Below, in pieces: positions 10,391 to 21,668 of a stretch of DNA of 41,045 nt; position 1 is the first letter of the stretch; every line of letters starts with the position of its first letter. The stretch is from Xanthoparmelia taractica (taxonomy: Eukaryota > Ascomycota > Lecanoromycetes > Lecanorales > Parmeliaceae). The DNA is taken from NCBI GenBank assembly GCA_033085395.1, contig JANQBS010000314.1, positions 1 to 41,045 on the forward strand, read 5' to 3'. Made by a program: the position numbers and the translations under genes. The notes beneath the pieces are model-generated. The model was given only the letters and a program-made list of their open reading frames with translations. It had not been told where the DNA came from and searched no databases.

Positions 10391-12349
10391 ATGTCTGCAA
10401 AAACGCCATACACGTCTCTTCTTCCTTTACGCAGCTTAAGGTATATGCCCCTATCACGACGACTTCGAATTGAGGCCAGGCGTGCGCTGCACACTTCGCC
10501 CAAGTCCTTCTATAATGCGGAGAAGACGTTTCGAGGTCAACTGTATGAAAGTACCGCACGAAGGATCCAGGCCCAACGTGAAGCAGAAGCTCGCTTTGCT
10601 TCCATGACCCCTACCAGCAATTTTGCCGCGAACTCAGCTTTCACCTTTGGTATGCACGCCTCAGCAGCTGAAACGTCTACGGCTGACTTCTGCAGCACTG
10701 GTTTTCTCGGGGATCTTGGGCTACTGGATGGGAAGCATGAGGCCTGAGAAAGTATCGACATCATCTACTACACCTCTATCGTCTATGGATCCCAAAAGTC
10801 CAAAGCACAATACCTCGCCTAGAAATCTTGAAGCTTGCTGGACTGATATGGTATCAATCGTTGGCAAGGACCATGTTTCCACCAAAGAGGCCGATCTTCG
10901 ATCCCACTCAGGATCAGATTGGTCTTCGTACACCACCAAGGACAGTGAGCAGCCATTCATGATTATCTTCCCCTCCACGACGGAAGAGGTTAGCAAGATT
11001 ATGCGAGTGTGCCATACGCGAAGAATTCCTGTAACGGGTTATTCTGGCGGCACAAGCTTGGAAGGCCATTTCTCCGCTACCCGGGGTGGCATCTGTGTGG
11101 ACTTCTCTAGGATGGACAAAATTCTCAAATTACACAAAGAGGATCTAGATGTCATCGTTCAGCCGGCATTGGGTTGGGAGTTCCTCAATGAGGAATTGGG
11201 GAAGGAAGGCCTGTTCTTTCCCCCCGATCCCGGACCAGGTGCAATGATTGGCGGCATGGTGGGCACAGGATGCTCGGGTACTAATGCATATCGCTACGGT
11301 ACAATGCGGGACTGGGTGCTCAGCCTGACCGTAGTCTTAGCCGATGGTACCGTCATAAAAACGAGGCAGCGACCGCGCAAGAGTAGTGCTGGGTATGATC
11401 TCACACGGATGTTCATTGGGAGTGAAGGCACTCTGGGCCTCGTCACTGAAGCTACTCTAAAAGTCACTGTGAAGCCGAAACATGAGAGCGTCGCGGTGAC
11501 TGGCTTTGGGACTATCCGGGAGGCAGCAGAATGTGTGTCACGAGTCGTTGGTGAAGGGGTGCCAATTGCGGCGGTTGAGATTCTAGACGACGTTCAGATG
11601 CGTTGCATCAACGAGAGTGGGTCCACCAGCAGAACATGGAAAGAAGTACCGACGTTGTTCTTGAAATTTTCGGGCACGCAGTCGGCGATCAAGGAGTCGA
11701 TCGGCTTAGTGCAGAAGCTGGCGAAGAGTAAGGGCAGCAAGAGCTTTGATTTCGCTGAAAACGCGGCTGAAGCTGCAGAGCTTTGGAGTGCAAGAAAAGA
11801 TGCCCTTTGGAGTGTCATGGCGAAAAGGAGAAATGATACTGATCATGTTTGGACAACCGACGTCGCGGTTCCTATCAGCAGATTGCCTGATATCATAGAG
11901 GAGACAAAAGAAGACATGGCTAGTAGTGGCTTATTGGCGGCCATGGTTGGACATGTGGGGGATGGCAATTTCCACGGTACAAGGGCATGAAATCAAAGGA
12001 ATACAAACCAGGCTGATCATGCTTTAGCCATCCTCCTTTTCAACGACAAAGAGCGAAAAACTGCCGAAGAGGTTGTTCACAGGATGGTAAAGCGTGCTAT
12101 CGAGATGGAGGGCACTGTAACCGGTGAGCACGGGGTGGGCTTGATCAAACGTGACTACTTGGCCCATGAGATGGGAGAGACGACCGTGGATGCAATGAGA
12201 AAGGCAAGTTCCGGCGTACTGAATTCAACCACCGCAGCTGACTCTGTTGGATCCAGCTGAAACAAGCCTTTGATCCATTGTGCTTGTTGAATTGCGACAA
12301 GATAGTGCGCGTTGAGGAAGCGAAAGCTGGCGAGGTGCAACCTTGGTGA
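10391..12349 (+). CDS. Mitochondrial D-lactate dehydrogenase (cytochrome), FAD-linked (4 exons)
   Basis: This FAD-linked enzyme of the DLD1 type oxidises D-lactate to pyruvate and passes electrons to cytochrome c at the inner mitochondrial membrane. Exons are 10391-10649, 10696-11976, 12028-12203 and 12257-12349; introns are 46, 51 and 53 nt; the product is about 602 residues. The N-terminus is rich in Arg and Ser (a presequence), and the first splice creates a hydrophobic helix ending GILGYWMGS, a probable membrane anchor. FAD_binding_4 signatures include TGYSGGTSLEGH and PGAMIGGMVGTGCSGTNA-RYGTM. The FAD-oxidase C-terminal domain has GHVGDGNFH and TGEHGVGLIKRDYL. The protein ends QPW. The last intron has a GC donor (AAG|GCAAGT) and a normal AG acceptor, and it restores a conserved FDPLCLLNCDKI stretch. 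Substrate assignment rests on family likeness; D-2-hydroxyglutarate dehydrogenases are relatives. Confidence 0.87.
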
Positions 12350-13350
12350 AGAATCATTAGTAGAGGTCCATGGCCCGGCGGAGAAATTTTGCAGCAGGGC
12401 TCGTTGCAATAGAAGGGATATCCATCCGGAAAGAGTCAAAAGATACGGCGTCAAGAAGAGCAGGGCATTGGCTTCAGTTTTTCCCTGATCAGTGCTCACG
12501 AAATGAGTGTAGCAGTGACGGAAGATTATATGGAAAGTCTGGGGCCGGCGGCGCTAGAGGGAAGACAGAGATGTGGTGATGGGGACAGAAGAAGTCAAGT
12601 AGCTTTCGGGCGGCTTGATAAGGCCAATGTGAAGGGAAGAGAGTAAATGTTGCTTCGGAGGTATCATGAAGAAAAGCCATGGCACAAGCCAAATTCCACT
12701 GACACAGCCCCTTGGTCTACGTACTGTAGCGTTGGAAGTGCCGAGAGAATTGACTGGATACTTGGAGCGCACTTTGACTGCTTGTCGGAGCTCATGCTTG
12801 TCTCGGGATACGAAAATTATTAGGCTGGGTATGCCTGGTTTGAGCTGCTCTCTGCACCGATGGACACGCCTTTCCTGCCTCGTGGATGCATGCACAGCTG
12901 TGCAGAATATGTTTTGTTCTATGATGGAAGAGGGTGTCTTTTTGTACCTCTCTGTTTGTACCAAGATTTCCGAGCGCTCAGGTTTAAATCGGCCAGCATA
13001 CTTTGGACGTCGGCAAAACCCAGAGTATTTGTGCGTTGATAAAGTAAAGGCGAATCGCTTCAACTATCAATGTTATTGTTGAGAGACGGTGAAGAAGAAA
13101 TGTTGGTGTTGGTGGGTTGTCTGTTGTTCTTGTTATAATCACAATAATAATCAATCACAGTACTTCGTAGTATGAGATTTATTAATTACTTTATGCATGT
13201 ATTGGTTAGGGTTCAAACCCCGGTTGATGTATGGATTTGCGAGGTGCATGGAATGCGTTAATGATAATGGTCGGGAGATTTCCTACTCAACGTTGTTTAG
13301 TATCTTACTCTACCTCCGTACTCACTACTACTATGACTTACAGTATCCAT

Positions 13351-13384
13351 AGTAGTGGTAGTAGTGGTAGTAGTGGTAGTAGTG

Positions 13385-13426
<42 letters not shown>
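13351..13426. repeat. (AGT)n microsatellite with AGTAGTGGT units
   Basis: Four 9-bp AGTAGTGGT units run into about 13 perfect AGT triplets. The in-frame Gly/Ser run it would encode lies in a short unsupported frame, so I treat it as non-coding. Confidence 0.9.
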
Positions 13427-14390
13427 TTATACTTGGGTTTGCTGGCTCAACCGAATCCTTGAGTCGTCAATGATTTGAATACGTTTGAATGTATATTTCT
13501 GAATCCCTGTCCATGGCAATGGCAGGACGAGCAATAAGCTTCCTCGGTAGCGAAGTCCATCATCCATGGTAAGCGATTAGTTCCTACATCATGCAAGTCA
13601 TCCCTTGGTCCTTCCGCTGGTGCGCGAATACCTTAGCCCTTGACCCCCTGTTGTGTCGTTGCACGATTATTCGTTGCTCTCTTAGAAATAGAATCTTTCC
13701 TCATGCCGGGTTTGATTCATCGATGGTGGGGTTATTGTGGGACGGCTAAGACAAGGTGGTGGTGGTGGTTGCGAAAGGAGAGAGAAGATTCTATTAATAA
13801 TAGATACACCAAGAACTATGACCCCCGTGGTGCAGATTGCCGATGAATTCTCCGAACACTCTCGATGCTAAAAAGGGCAGTAAATTAAAGATCCCTGGAT
13901 ACAACTACGGTACAGATCCACGCCCCCTGCCCTTTTCCATCCACCTCCCTTCCACGGTAGTATCATCAAGATACACTTTATACACTACTTGCTGCTTGGA
14001 GCGCCACTAAGTAGAATCTGCCTCCTCGAAGATTTGAACGGTAATAGGTAAACGTGTACGGTGAAAAGCATGTCCCGAGAGATACGATACTGTCAATCCC
14101 ATTCGTCGGGACAAAGGTGGTAAAGTCAAAAATTTGTGGTCTGAACAAGAGACATTTTGCCAGTACTTGCTCACGGTCAAAGGGAGGAGAGGTTACGCTC
14201 CAGCTCGACTTTAGCCCTCCCAATGCCTCTGTTATCAAGGCCGCATTATGAAAGATCTGCTATCGGGAGCGGGACAAAAAAGCCTAAGGTAGGTAAGTAG
14301 ACCAGGATGCCTAGGCCACTTTCCCGCCCTAGACCAACGTGCCTTTTAAAGAACGCGACAAGGTTCGATGGGAAAAGCTAGCAATCATAT

Positions 14391-14455
14391 GACGATGATA
14401 ATGATGATGATGATGATGCTGCTGCTGCTGCTGCTGATGATGATGATGCTGCTGA
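14391..14455. repeat. (ATG)n/(CTG)n compound microsatellite
   Basis: Blocks of ATG and CTG/GCT triplets alternate (ATG, then GCT, then ATG, then GCT). No gene covers it. Confidence 0.85.
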
Positions 14456-14693
14456 TATGGTCTATGAGGTATTATTGTTGTAGTGCAATGTTAACTCATC
14501 TGCCCCGTCTTCGTTGCAAAGGCCAAGGAGGAAAGAATGAAAGAGACTTTTTGCAGAACCGGGACGCCAACGCTAGGCAAAGAGCTCTCGGTTAGTAGTT
14601 CGTACAATGCTGTTGATACAAAAGCTAAGATAGGAACCTCCAAGATCTTCAATCCCATAACCGTAAACTCCTAGGCCTCGTCACTCTAGATCT

Positions 14694-16287
14694 CTAGATA
14701 GCTGTACAGAAGCTGGACCGGTATTCGCATTTCTCATTGTGGAAAGACGATGTCTCAAGCATAGACAAGGCATTACCGGCCTCCTGTTGCTTTCGGTCGA
14801 CCCGTATCATGCGGTAGCCGTCGTCGTCGTCCGCTCCGTCGCGGGTACCCCACGCGGTCTATAAGAGTGTTATCAGTCGCGTACTGGACGGAGGCATGCC
14901 CAACCATTCCAGACATTATGATTGATACCACTGGGAAGAGAGTCGGCGCGTCAACTTACGACATTAAGGGATAGCATGGCCTTCGCCTTGATTAGCCCAT
15001 GTAAATAACCGAAAATGATGGACACCGGCAATAAGAGAAAGTCAACTGGGTGCCGTATGTAATGACCTAGCAATTTGAGAAACTTGCTCATCAACATCCA
15101 GCCCAGGAGTACGGCGAAGCCCAGCATCCGTGCGTCGTAACTCCAAGCTACCGTACTGGTGTGATAGAGATACAGAAGCAGGACATCCCAGAAAAAAGCC
15201 CACTGCGACAGTGTCGTCTGATACACTGCATACGTGCTCCATGGCTGCTTTCTGCTTTTCACATCAGCTTTCCATGAGCATTGACCACCAGTCAGATCTT
15301 GGTTTCTGGGGATCGGCCGCTAACCTCCAAATATGCCTCTCACAGAACATGCTGGTAATATTACTCCGCCAATTGCTCCGAGACCACCGCAAGCACTGTT
15401 TCACGAAGTTGGGATTGTCTTCAAGCGTCGTCAAAATTTCCGCCTCTTTGTGATACTGGTAGCCAATCTTTTTGTCATGGGAAACCAGCCATCTTGTAAT
15501 AAAGTTGTCGTCGTCCGCATTTAATTGGTATCTCCCAAGCCAGACTTCTCGGGTGAAACCTTCGATGAAGGCGTCGTCCTTTAGAATGCTGCTTCGGTAT
15601 GCCACGGTCCGTCCAGAAAGACACGGCAGGCCCCCATCCATGTACATACATGATGCGCAATCAAAATTTCTCCGCTCAAGGTACAAAGCATTCAGGTAGC
15701 CGTACACCCTTTGCTGAAAAGTTGGGGCTTCCGCACGCCGGAGCCTCTGGTTAGTGCCAACGCCACCGTAGGATTCGTCTTCCAGCGGTGCTAGCATCCA
15801 CGGCAACAGTTTCGGCGGCCAAAGAACATCGTCGTCTGCAAAAATGGTGATATCGGTTCGTATATCGGGCAAAGCACAAACCATCTGTCGGCGCTTATTA
15901 GGATACGGCACACTCTGAATCTTGACTCTCGTGGTGCCCATATGCTTGACCATTAGTTGTGCTCGGGTCAAATTCGCGTCGATGGTCACGAGGATGATCT
16001 CGAATGGCTCGGTTGCAAGGATGCTACGAATAGTCTCCCACAGTACCTCGCCGTCCCCTTCTATTGAAGGAATGACGACAGTGACATCTCGTGAAGTCAA
16101 TCGGGGAACCTCTGGTGGGGGTATTGGTCGAAGCCTGCTGAAGGCAAACAAATTAACGATCAGGCGAAGATATCGGTATAGGCTGACACAGACACAGTCA
16201 GCAGGGTATGAGCCATCAGAGCGGACGTCACCGAGGCCTATGAAAAACGTACAAGAGTGACACGAAGAGATTGAAAGCCGAGAACAT
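14694..16287 (-). CDS. Cps1-like family 2 glycosyltransferase, membrane polysaccharide synthase (4 exons)
   Basis: This is a processive GT2 enzyme of the fungal Cps1/hyaluronan-synthase-like group, which makes a cell-surface polysaccharide from a UDP-sugar at the membrane. Exons are 16253-16287 (only 35 nt), 15325-16182, 14960-15251 and 14694-14858; introns are 70, 73 and 101 nt; the product is 449 residues. The first splice joins the two halves of an N-terminal membrane helix. The catalytic core shows VTVVIPSIEGDGEVLWETI, the FADDDVLWPP nucleotide-binding aspartates, a Gly-rich GGVGTNQ segment, an acidic LNADDDNFITRW acceptor site and QCLRW (the QxxRW motif). Two or three hydrophobic helices follow from WAFFWDVLLLYLY onward. 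The C-terminal tail (TAWGTRDGADDDD) is conserved in the group as I remember it. It shares orientation with the SPRY gene. The exact sugar product is unknown. Confidence 0.85.
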
Positions 16288-18071
16288 GACGAATTCAAAC
16301 GAGGGACAGCAACGACTGTGCTCTTCTAGAGAATGCACAGACCCTTGTACAAGGGGGACGGGTGAGAAGAGACATGAGATAAGTTTGGGAGTAAAGAGAG
16401 GATGGAGATAGGAGATGGTATGGGAATTTGTTGAAACTTTTGCTTTTGCAAGTAAGCTAGTTGAACCGCGTAGCAGAGTGGCTTGATGCAGGGTCAGAAG
16501 AGTATCGCAAATGAAATGGGGTTGGCAGAATGGCAAGTAACTTCGTACCACCCATAATCGGGCTGGTGCATGGCACTATGCATGAACCCATGCTTTTGAC
16601 CAAGTCCAGAATGCCTTGCATAATCATACGATCGCCAGTCCCACTCTCGCCGTTTAAAGAAAAGGGAAGGGCAATAATAATAAGGATCAGTCCACTCCAT
16701 AACACAAGGTAGTTATACACGAGCGGGAGAAAGCGGGTTTTGATGAAGGGCAATTTAAGCAGCGTTAGACCAGGCTTTGCTGAGAGGCCAAAGTCGCCCC
16801 TCTTTTGTTTTTTTGTTTTTATTTTTATTTTTATTTTTTTCAAAAAAAAAGAAAGAAAAAAAGAGAGATAAAAAATGGGTAAATGGAACCAACACTTCTT
16901 CGAGCCGCAAAATGATCCGTTCCCATTTTAGTCGCCGGAGTGGAAGGCTCGGAGGGTAAAAGTAATCCAATGTCCAACCCCGCGCAGGCAGAACCTTTTT
17001 ATCCGCCTGCGAGAAAACCAAAAACAAAAAAAACAAAAAACAAAGACATTCAACTTCAGACAAGACAGTTAGTCAGTCGACTCGGTTACGGTCCTCAACG
17101 AGTCAAAAACATGGGCGATCATCACGTGCGGGCCGTAATGCTGGCCCGTGAAGATCTTTCCAACGATTCGACTTTCCCTTTTGTCGTTTGTGCATGGCAG
17201 GCGAGGAAGGTACCCTCCACCTTTTCACGGACCCACAACTCGTAAGACGCCATTTCGAGCAACGCTAGATAGATCGAAGGCTGACAGAGCGGCTCTTCAG
17301 TCACACGATAGGCCCGCCACCTCGAGAAAAGGCCAACTCCCGCATGGCCTGCAAAACTTTGTTTCATCTCGTCTCTCTTAACAATCAGATGATCCACCGC
17401 CTGGGGGCAGATATATAAAGGACAAAGAGGGTGAAGGATTGACACCTCACTGATAAGCTGCAGTCGTGGCATGAATGCTTGTTATTCGAGCACCATCGGC
17501 GATGCCTCCTCATGTAGCAATAGGCCCGCTTCCACTCGTGTAAATCGCATAGGACCACAGTACTACCTCCCGAGTGGCGCACCATGTGGATAACCTAACT
17601 CCCGTCAAATGGAAAACATTCCCTAGTAATGGAGAAGCGCTTCTAGAGTCCAAAACGCATCCTTTCCTTATCCATCTTGCTAGGCTGCTCAAAGCTCTTT
17701 TTCCCGAGAAATTACTCGAGATTAGTCGAACTGGGTGTGCCAAATTCGCGAGAGTTTTTGTGACGCAGTCATGCCTCCTCATCAAAGTTGACTTGCAGGA
17801 GGCTCATGCAAGATGGTGCCCGTGATGCTACTGAAACTGAGATCGACCGTTAATGCAGGATTCCGACTTCCCCCCGTTCGAGCGAGCCGTAGTCCTGTGC
17901 GACGCAATAGAACGCATTTACATTATGCAGGATGGATTAGATTGCGGCAGAGGGCCGTGTTGGCGTGCTCGGGATTAAGCATGAGACCTCGATCTGCCAG
18001 TACTTCGTAGATGTTGAACAGTGAGTCTCAACTCGTGGTGCATGATAAATTCAACGTGTACCTTTCGCCAA
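16288..18071. other. Intergenic region with homopolymer tracts, no gene recognised
   Basis: About 1.8 kb separates the start of the glycosyltransferase from the 3' end of the SPRY gene. It has a T-rich then A-rich tract (listed separately) and an A/C-rich stretch near 17020-17045. Open frames on both strands (for example 17122-17472 minus and 17574-17825 plus) show no family features and are not supported. Confidence 0.45.
16804..16875. repeat. T-rich tract followed by A-rich tract
   Basis: A run of TTTTTG/TTTTTA units changes abruptly, at a CAAAAAAAAA junction, to A-rich sequence with AAAG units. The two halves are roughly complementary and could fold back as an imperfect hairpin. It lies upstream of the glycosyltransferase promoter side. 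Confidence 0.7.
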
Positions 18072-19329
18072 TCATCTGGGACGCCATACCCAATCCCGAT
18101 GGTTGAAAGAAACATCGAAATCAACGCCTCCAAAGGTTCCCACAGCGCAATATAAATCCAACTGGCCATCGAGCCCATCGACCCTAAGATCCCGGTCCTT
18201 GTCCAGTTCCTCGTGCAAGTCCCAGCTTTCGCCTCTCCAACCATTTCTTGTAAAGAATACTTCTACCTTGAGCATCGTTTCGGGCTTTGGCTGAGCTTCG
18301 TATTCAGGGAGATTATCCGCAATTGCAAATGTCATACCCAGGCCAACTGTATCTCCTGCTTTGAATGGTGAAGTAAAATCTTTGCCCCCCCAGGTATTGT
18401 TAACGAATCGTCGTCCGTCATCGCCATGAACGGCAAGACTGCCCCGCTCCCATCCAGGTAGACGCCAGGTAGGGTAGGGCATCGCGCAATAGCCGAGAGC
18501 AATGGAGCTCTCATCTGCCCCTCGTCCACGGCCTAGTGATCGCACTTTGACTTCAAAGTAAATTGTTTTGGTGTTTCTCGTACGAAGAGGGGAGTCCGCG
18601 TAGGCGAAATAAATAGGCGAAGAGGTAAGGAGGCAAGAATCCTTGCTTCCCGCTCGCGTAGAGCCTTTCCAAAACCCGGTATTGGGCATCAACAGATCGC
18701 CCTTATATTCCGGAGGTTTCATAAGCCGCACATCCCCATTGATGACCGCAGCATGCTGAGAATGGGTGGGCTGATGAGGTCTCATCATCGGATGAACTTT
18801 GCACCACTCATGTGCTCGATTTGCATCGGACAGATTGGCATTGCTTGAAGGGCTCTTTCCATGACCCAACGCTGGCGGTGGTGGGAGGAGTGAGTTGTCC
18901 GGGATCACCGTCCAGTCACTGGATTTCAATCTTGCCGTCAGTACTGCTTACTTGAGGGGGTAGAACGAAAATGTCTCGAGAGTGCAATCCCAAGACATGC
19001 CCCAAATCTCAGTATTCAGTTTAAGATAGGGCATGTGGACTGGCAAATACGTACTGATATGGCGGGGGTTCATCTTTGGTATCGGTCTGAGCCAGGGGAG
19101 ATCCGATAGGTGTCTTCTGCCAGCCTGGTGGAGGGCCTGGGGGTGGAGCGTATTCGTTTCCTCCAGGCGATGGGCTGGGAGCCGAGGACTTGTGGGATGC
19201 ATGTGATGGTGGTGGTCCCGGAGGAGCTTGGTAAATAGGCTCGCGTACTGGGGGTGGTCCTGGAGGAGGACTATAAGCCTCGTCGTTTGAGGTTGAGTGG
19301 TCGCCCTTGAAAGGCTTGAAGAAGCCCAT
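18072..19329 (-). CDS. SPRY-domain protein with Pro-rich N-terminus and PPPY motif (2 exons)
   Basis: Exons 19055-19329 and 18072-18918 are joined across a 136-nt GT-AG intron, giving 373 residues. The first 90 residues are low complexity with repeated PPPGPPP blocks and end in DEPPPYHDW; the intron falls just after the Tyr of the PPPY motif (about 88-91). The C-terminal half is a SPRY (B30.2-like) domain, about 209-360, with IYFEVKVRSLG, SIALGYCAMPYPTWRLPGW, DDGRRFVNN, GDTVGLGM, VEVFFTRNGW and the terminal DFDVSFNHRDWVW. SPRY domains bind protein partners. A PPxY motif is a ligand for WW domains such as those of the Rsp5 ubiquitin ligase, and the yeast adaptors Ssh4/Ear1 combine SPRY with PY motifs. 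This protein has no obvious membrane segment, so it is not a plain Ssh4 orthologue. An Rsp5-adaptor role is inference. Confidence 0.8.
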
Positions 19330-19760
19330 GATGGCCCACAGACCACAGAGGATTCAGGATTGCTTTAATGTCGACCAAAGAATGAGAGATCGTAGCTGGC
19401 TCGGATTTTGGAGAGACGTCGTTGGATCAAAAGTGGAAGAAGGCTGAGGAGGGTAGGGGCCTCTCAAAATCCCTCGAATGCGCAGTAGAACGGGCCGTCA
19501 CAGAAGCAGAGAAAGATCCCTGCAGGAATGAACCTGCACAAGATTTCAGACTCCTAGCTGGCCACAGTTGGATACTGTATCTCGTTTATCGATCGTTATG
19601 AATAATTAAAGTTAACTTGGTGAAAGCTCGTGGTATGCGATTCTTGCTACCGACTACCAAAGCAGTTTCGCTGTCCTCCTCTACAATAACTACGGTAGCA
19701 CCTAATCGTGCAGAGACAATTCATGATCAGGACTGTCTACTTTTGGTCTAAACCCGTAAA
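19330..19760. other. Intergenic, no gene seen
   Basis: This 431-bp gap lies between two minus-strand genes. It would include the SPRY gene promoter and the 3' flank of the metallo-beta-lactamase-fold gene. I recognise no specific site. Confidence 0.45.
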
Positions 19761-20861
19761 TTATGCTCTGTCGAGTAACAAGCTCTCACCGTTCGATAGC
19801 TCCACGAAGGCCACTTCTCTCACATCCGAAAGCTCGCTTTCGTCTGAAATCCTTCCCTTCGCTTTCCTTTCCTCCTCTATTGCTTCTTGCAATGTCAGTA
19901 CCGTTCGATACAAGAAAGGCGATATCAAGCCAGACCCTTTCTTAATCTCGTCGTGCGTCGACACCCAATATTTAGCTTGACACATTCTCTGGGCTTGAAG
20001 CCCATTGTGAGCGCCGAGGTTGAGCTGCTTGACACTAATTCTGATATCGTGTAGGCCGTGGAGCAGTGCAAGGGTCTTTATGCTAGGAGTAGCGGACGGC
20101 AGAACACTGAGGTCTTTTGCATGGATGCCATGGGGTGTGTAAATGATCGCCTCTGCCGGATTAGAAGCTTCCGAACGTCGCTTGACGTTTGTCGAATACA
20201 AGTCAAACGTCACTAATATTGCAGAATGATAATACAAAGCATCACTCCTAGTGACCATTCTCGAGATTCCGAGCCACTTGGGCAATGGATTGAGCGAAGT
20301 CTTTCTCCAGTCAGACTGTGTTGCAGAAAAAGGCGGTGTTTCTCGGACCAATCTGAAATGATTCCAGGATCGTATCAGATTGGCGGCGGACGTCGTTGCA
20401 AAGACTGGCGTATCAGGATCGAGTTCAAGAAGTGTAGCTTTGTTACAGTGGTCCGTGAACTCATGAGATATGATGACTGCATCAATGTACAACCGTTTCG
20501 AACTTTGGTCAATAGAACCATTGTTTCTTTCCCCAGGGCTTGATGCACCGAGTTGCGCCATCGTCTCAATCTCCCTCAGCAGGTTATTAAGCTCAGCCAT
20601 GGTCTGGACACTTGATGCAACTGCGTGCCATTGCTGACTGAACCAGTGCGCAACATCAGACTGACCTCCAATCAGCCATGGATCAAAGATGATATTCCAT
20701 CGTGATCGTCCTGGAGGTCGTTCGGTATCTGAAGGATAAGGCAGCTGGAGTAGCCATGATGTATCTGCATTCAGATGCGTCAAGATTGGTCGGTGCGACA
20801 GCAATGCCCTTTGTATGGAGCCTTTGAGTGTCTCCTGAAGCTGTAGAGAGGGAGCGTCCAT
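19761..20861 (-). CDS. Metallo-beta-lactamase-fold protein of unknown substrate
   Basis: This single exon encodes 366 residues from MDAPSLQLQ at 20861; the frame is open upstream to 20960, so a longer N-terminus is possible. The protein starts with a block HLNADTSWLLQLPYP, then NIIFDPWLIGG, and carries SHEFTDH at about 133-138, the position of the metal-binding HxHxDH motif. The second His of that motif is replaced by Phe, a variant I associate with a fungal branch of the beta-lactamase-like superfamily. Later segments IIYTPHGIHAKDL and ALLHGLHDIRI provide further His/Asp residues that could complete a metal site. No signal peptide or membrane segment is evident. The substrate is unknown; hydrolase activity is inferred from the fold only. 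Confidence 0.72.
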   Translation of the reverse strand: MDAPSLQLQETLKGSIQRALLSHRPILTHLNADTSWLLQLPYPSDTERPPGRSRWNIIFDPWLIGGQSDVAHWFSQQWHAVASSVQTMAELNNLLREIETMAQLGASSPGERNNGSIDQSSKRLYIDAVIISHEFTDHCNKATLLELDPDTPVFATTSAANLIRSWNHFRLVRETPPFSATQSDWRKTSLNPLPKWLGISRMVTRSDALYYHSAILVTFDLYSTNVKRRSEASNPAEAIIYTPHGIHAKDLSVLPSATPSIKTLALLHGLHDIRISVKQLNLGAHNGLQAQRMCQAKYWVSTHDEIKKGSGLISPFLYRTVLTLQEAIEEERKAKGRISDESELSDVREVAFVELSNGESLLLDRA

Positions 20862-21668
20862 TACCACGAATCCAACCTTGATAACCACACCCTGTAAGGA
20901 GGATAGACAAGCATGTTTACTGCTAACAGTGGCACGCTGCGGCTGGATATGATCGGACAATTATGGTTGCCATACAAAACATTCGCTCCGTAGCACTTTG
21001 AGAGATCTAAGGACGTGGCGCAAGTGGCGATGATGACGAGGGACTAGTGGTCTCACCCAGACGTATGTCAAGGTGCTTTATTTATTTTTATTCTTTGTTT
21101 TTGAGGGGGGGGGTGGGGGGATAATGTGGTTTTGAGACTGGGAGGCAAGGCTGCTCCTGTCTGGCCTGTCATGGAACGCGAGGGCCACAAGGCCTTTTTA
21201 TGGCTGAGGAAGAAACATAAAGTAAAACTTGAGCTATTCAGGGACAAAGAGTATTCGTATTCGCGAATGCTCTTATTTTTCTCTAACCGTTTGTGTCATG
21301 TTTGCCTCCAGGCCATATCAAGGCTTCCACTTTGCCCTAAACTCCTTTGATCATAGCGCGAATGTCTCACATAATGTACGGCATTAGGTATCGTATGACA
21401 TATGAGCTTGGCTAAACAAGGTACGTAAGGTAAAGTAGGTACCTAGGAAGTAAATGCCAGCATGAAGATTACCGACGATTGCCCCTAAAGTACCTGTGTT
21501 AATGAGTTCGAAAGAAAATAGAACCAAACGGTCACCAACCACCTTTCCCCGTTGTGCCTGCTTATCTGCATGCCACGTTATTAACCTTGAAACAACAAAT
21601 CTCCCAAAAGTAAGGTAGTCTTTACAACCAAGTAATAATCTCTACCCAATTTTTCTCCTACAACTCAG
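20862..21668. other. Divergent intergenic region upstream of the Ca2+/H+ exchanger
   Basis: This region lies between the start of the metallo-beta-lactamase-fold gene (minus) and the exchanger (plus). It contains a T-rich tract followed by a run of nine G, one T and six G at about 21104-21120, a potential quadruplex former. I did not find a clear Crz1-type calcineurin response element. Confidence 0.4.

Larger units (their letters stand above)
12350..14693. other. Long intergenic region, no gene recognised
   Basis: This 2.3-kb stretch has several unsupported open frames, the longest on the minus strand at 12554-13063, none resembling a known family. It holds two trinucleotide microsatellites (listed separately) and a TTAGGGTT motif near 13206-13213. 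It separates the convergent 3' ends of D-lactate dehydrogenase and the glycosyltransferase. Confidence 0.5.

Noticed and set aside
10650..10664. 15-nt intron to join the first two D-lactate dehydrogenase frames
   Set aside because: Too short to splice; the 46-nt intron 10650-10695 with a CTGAC branch gives the correct phase and a membrane helix.
12554..13063. 169-residue open frame on the minus strand
   Set aside because: No domain, low-complexity bias or homology recognised; a plus-strand frame overlaps it, and both look like chance openness.
13203..13220. GGTTAGGGTTCAAACCCCGG resembling a tRNA T-arm
   Set aside because: The five-base stem does not pair properly, and no acceptor, D-arm or anticodon arm can be found upstream.
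13231..13473. Possible Gly/Ser-repeat protein over the AGT microsatellite
   Set aside because: The repeat alone creates the open frame; flanks carry no features and no promoter or splice context supports a gene.
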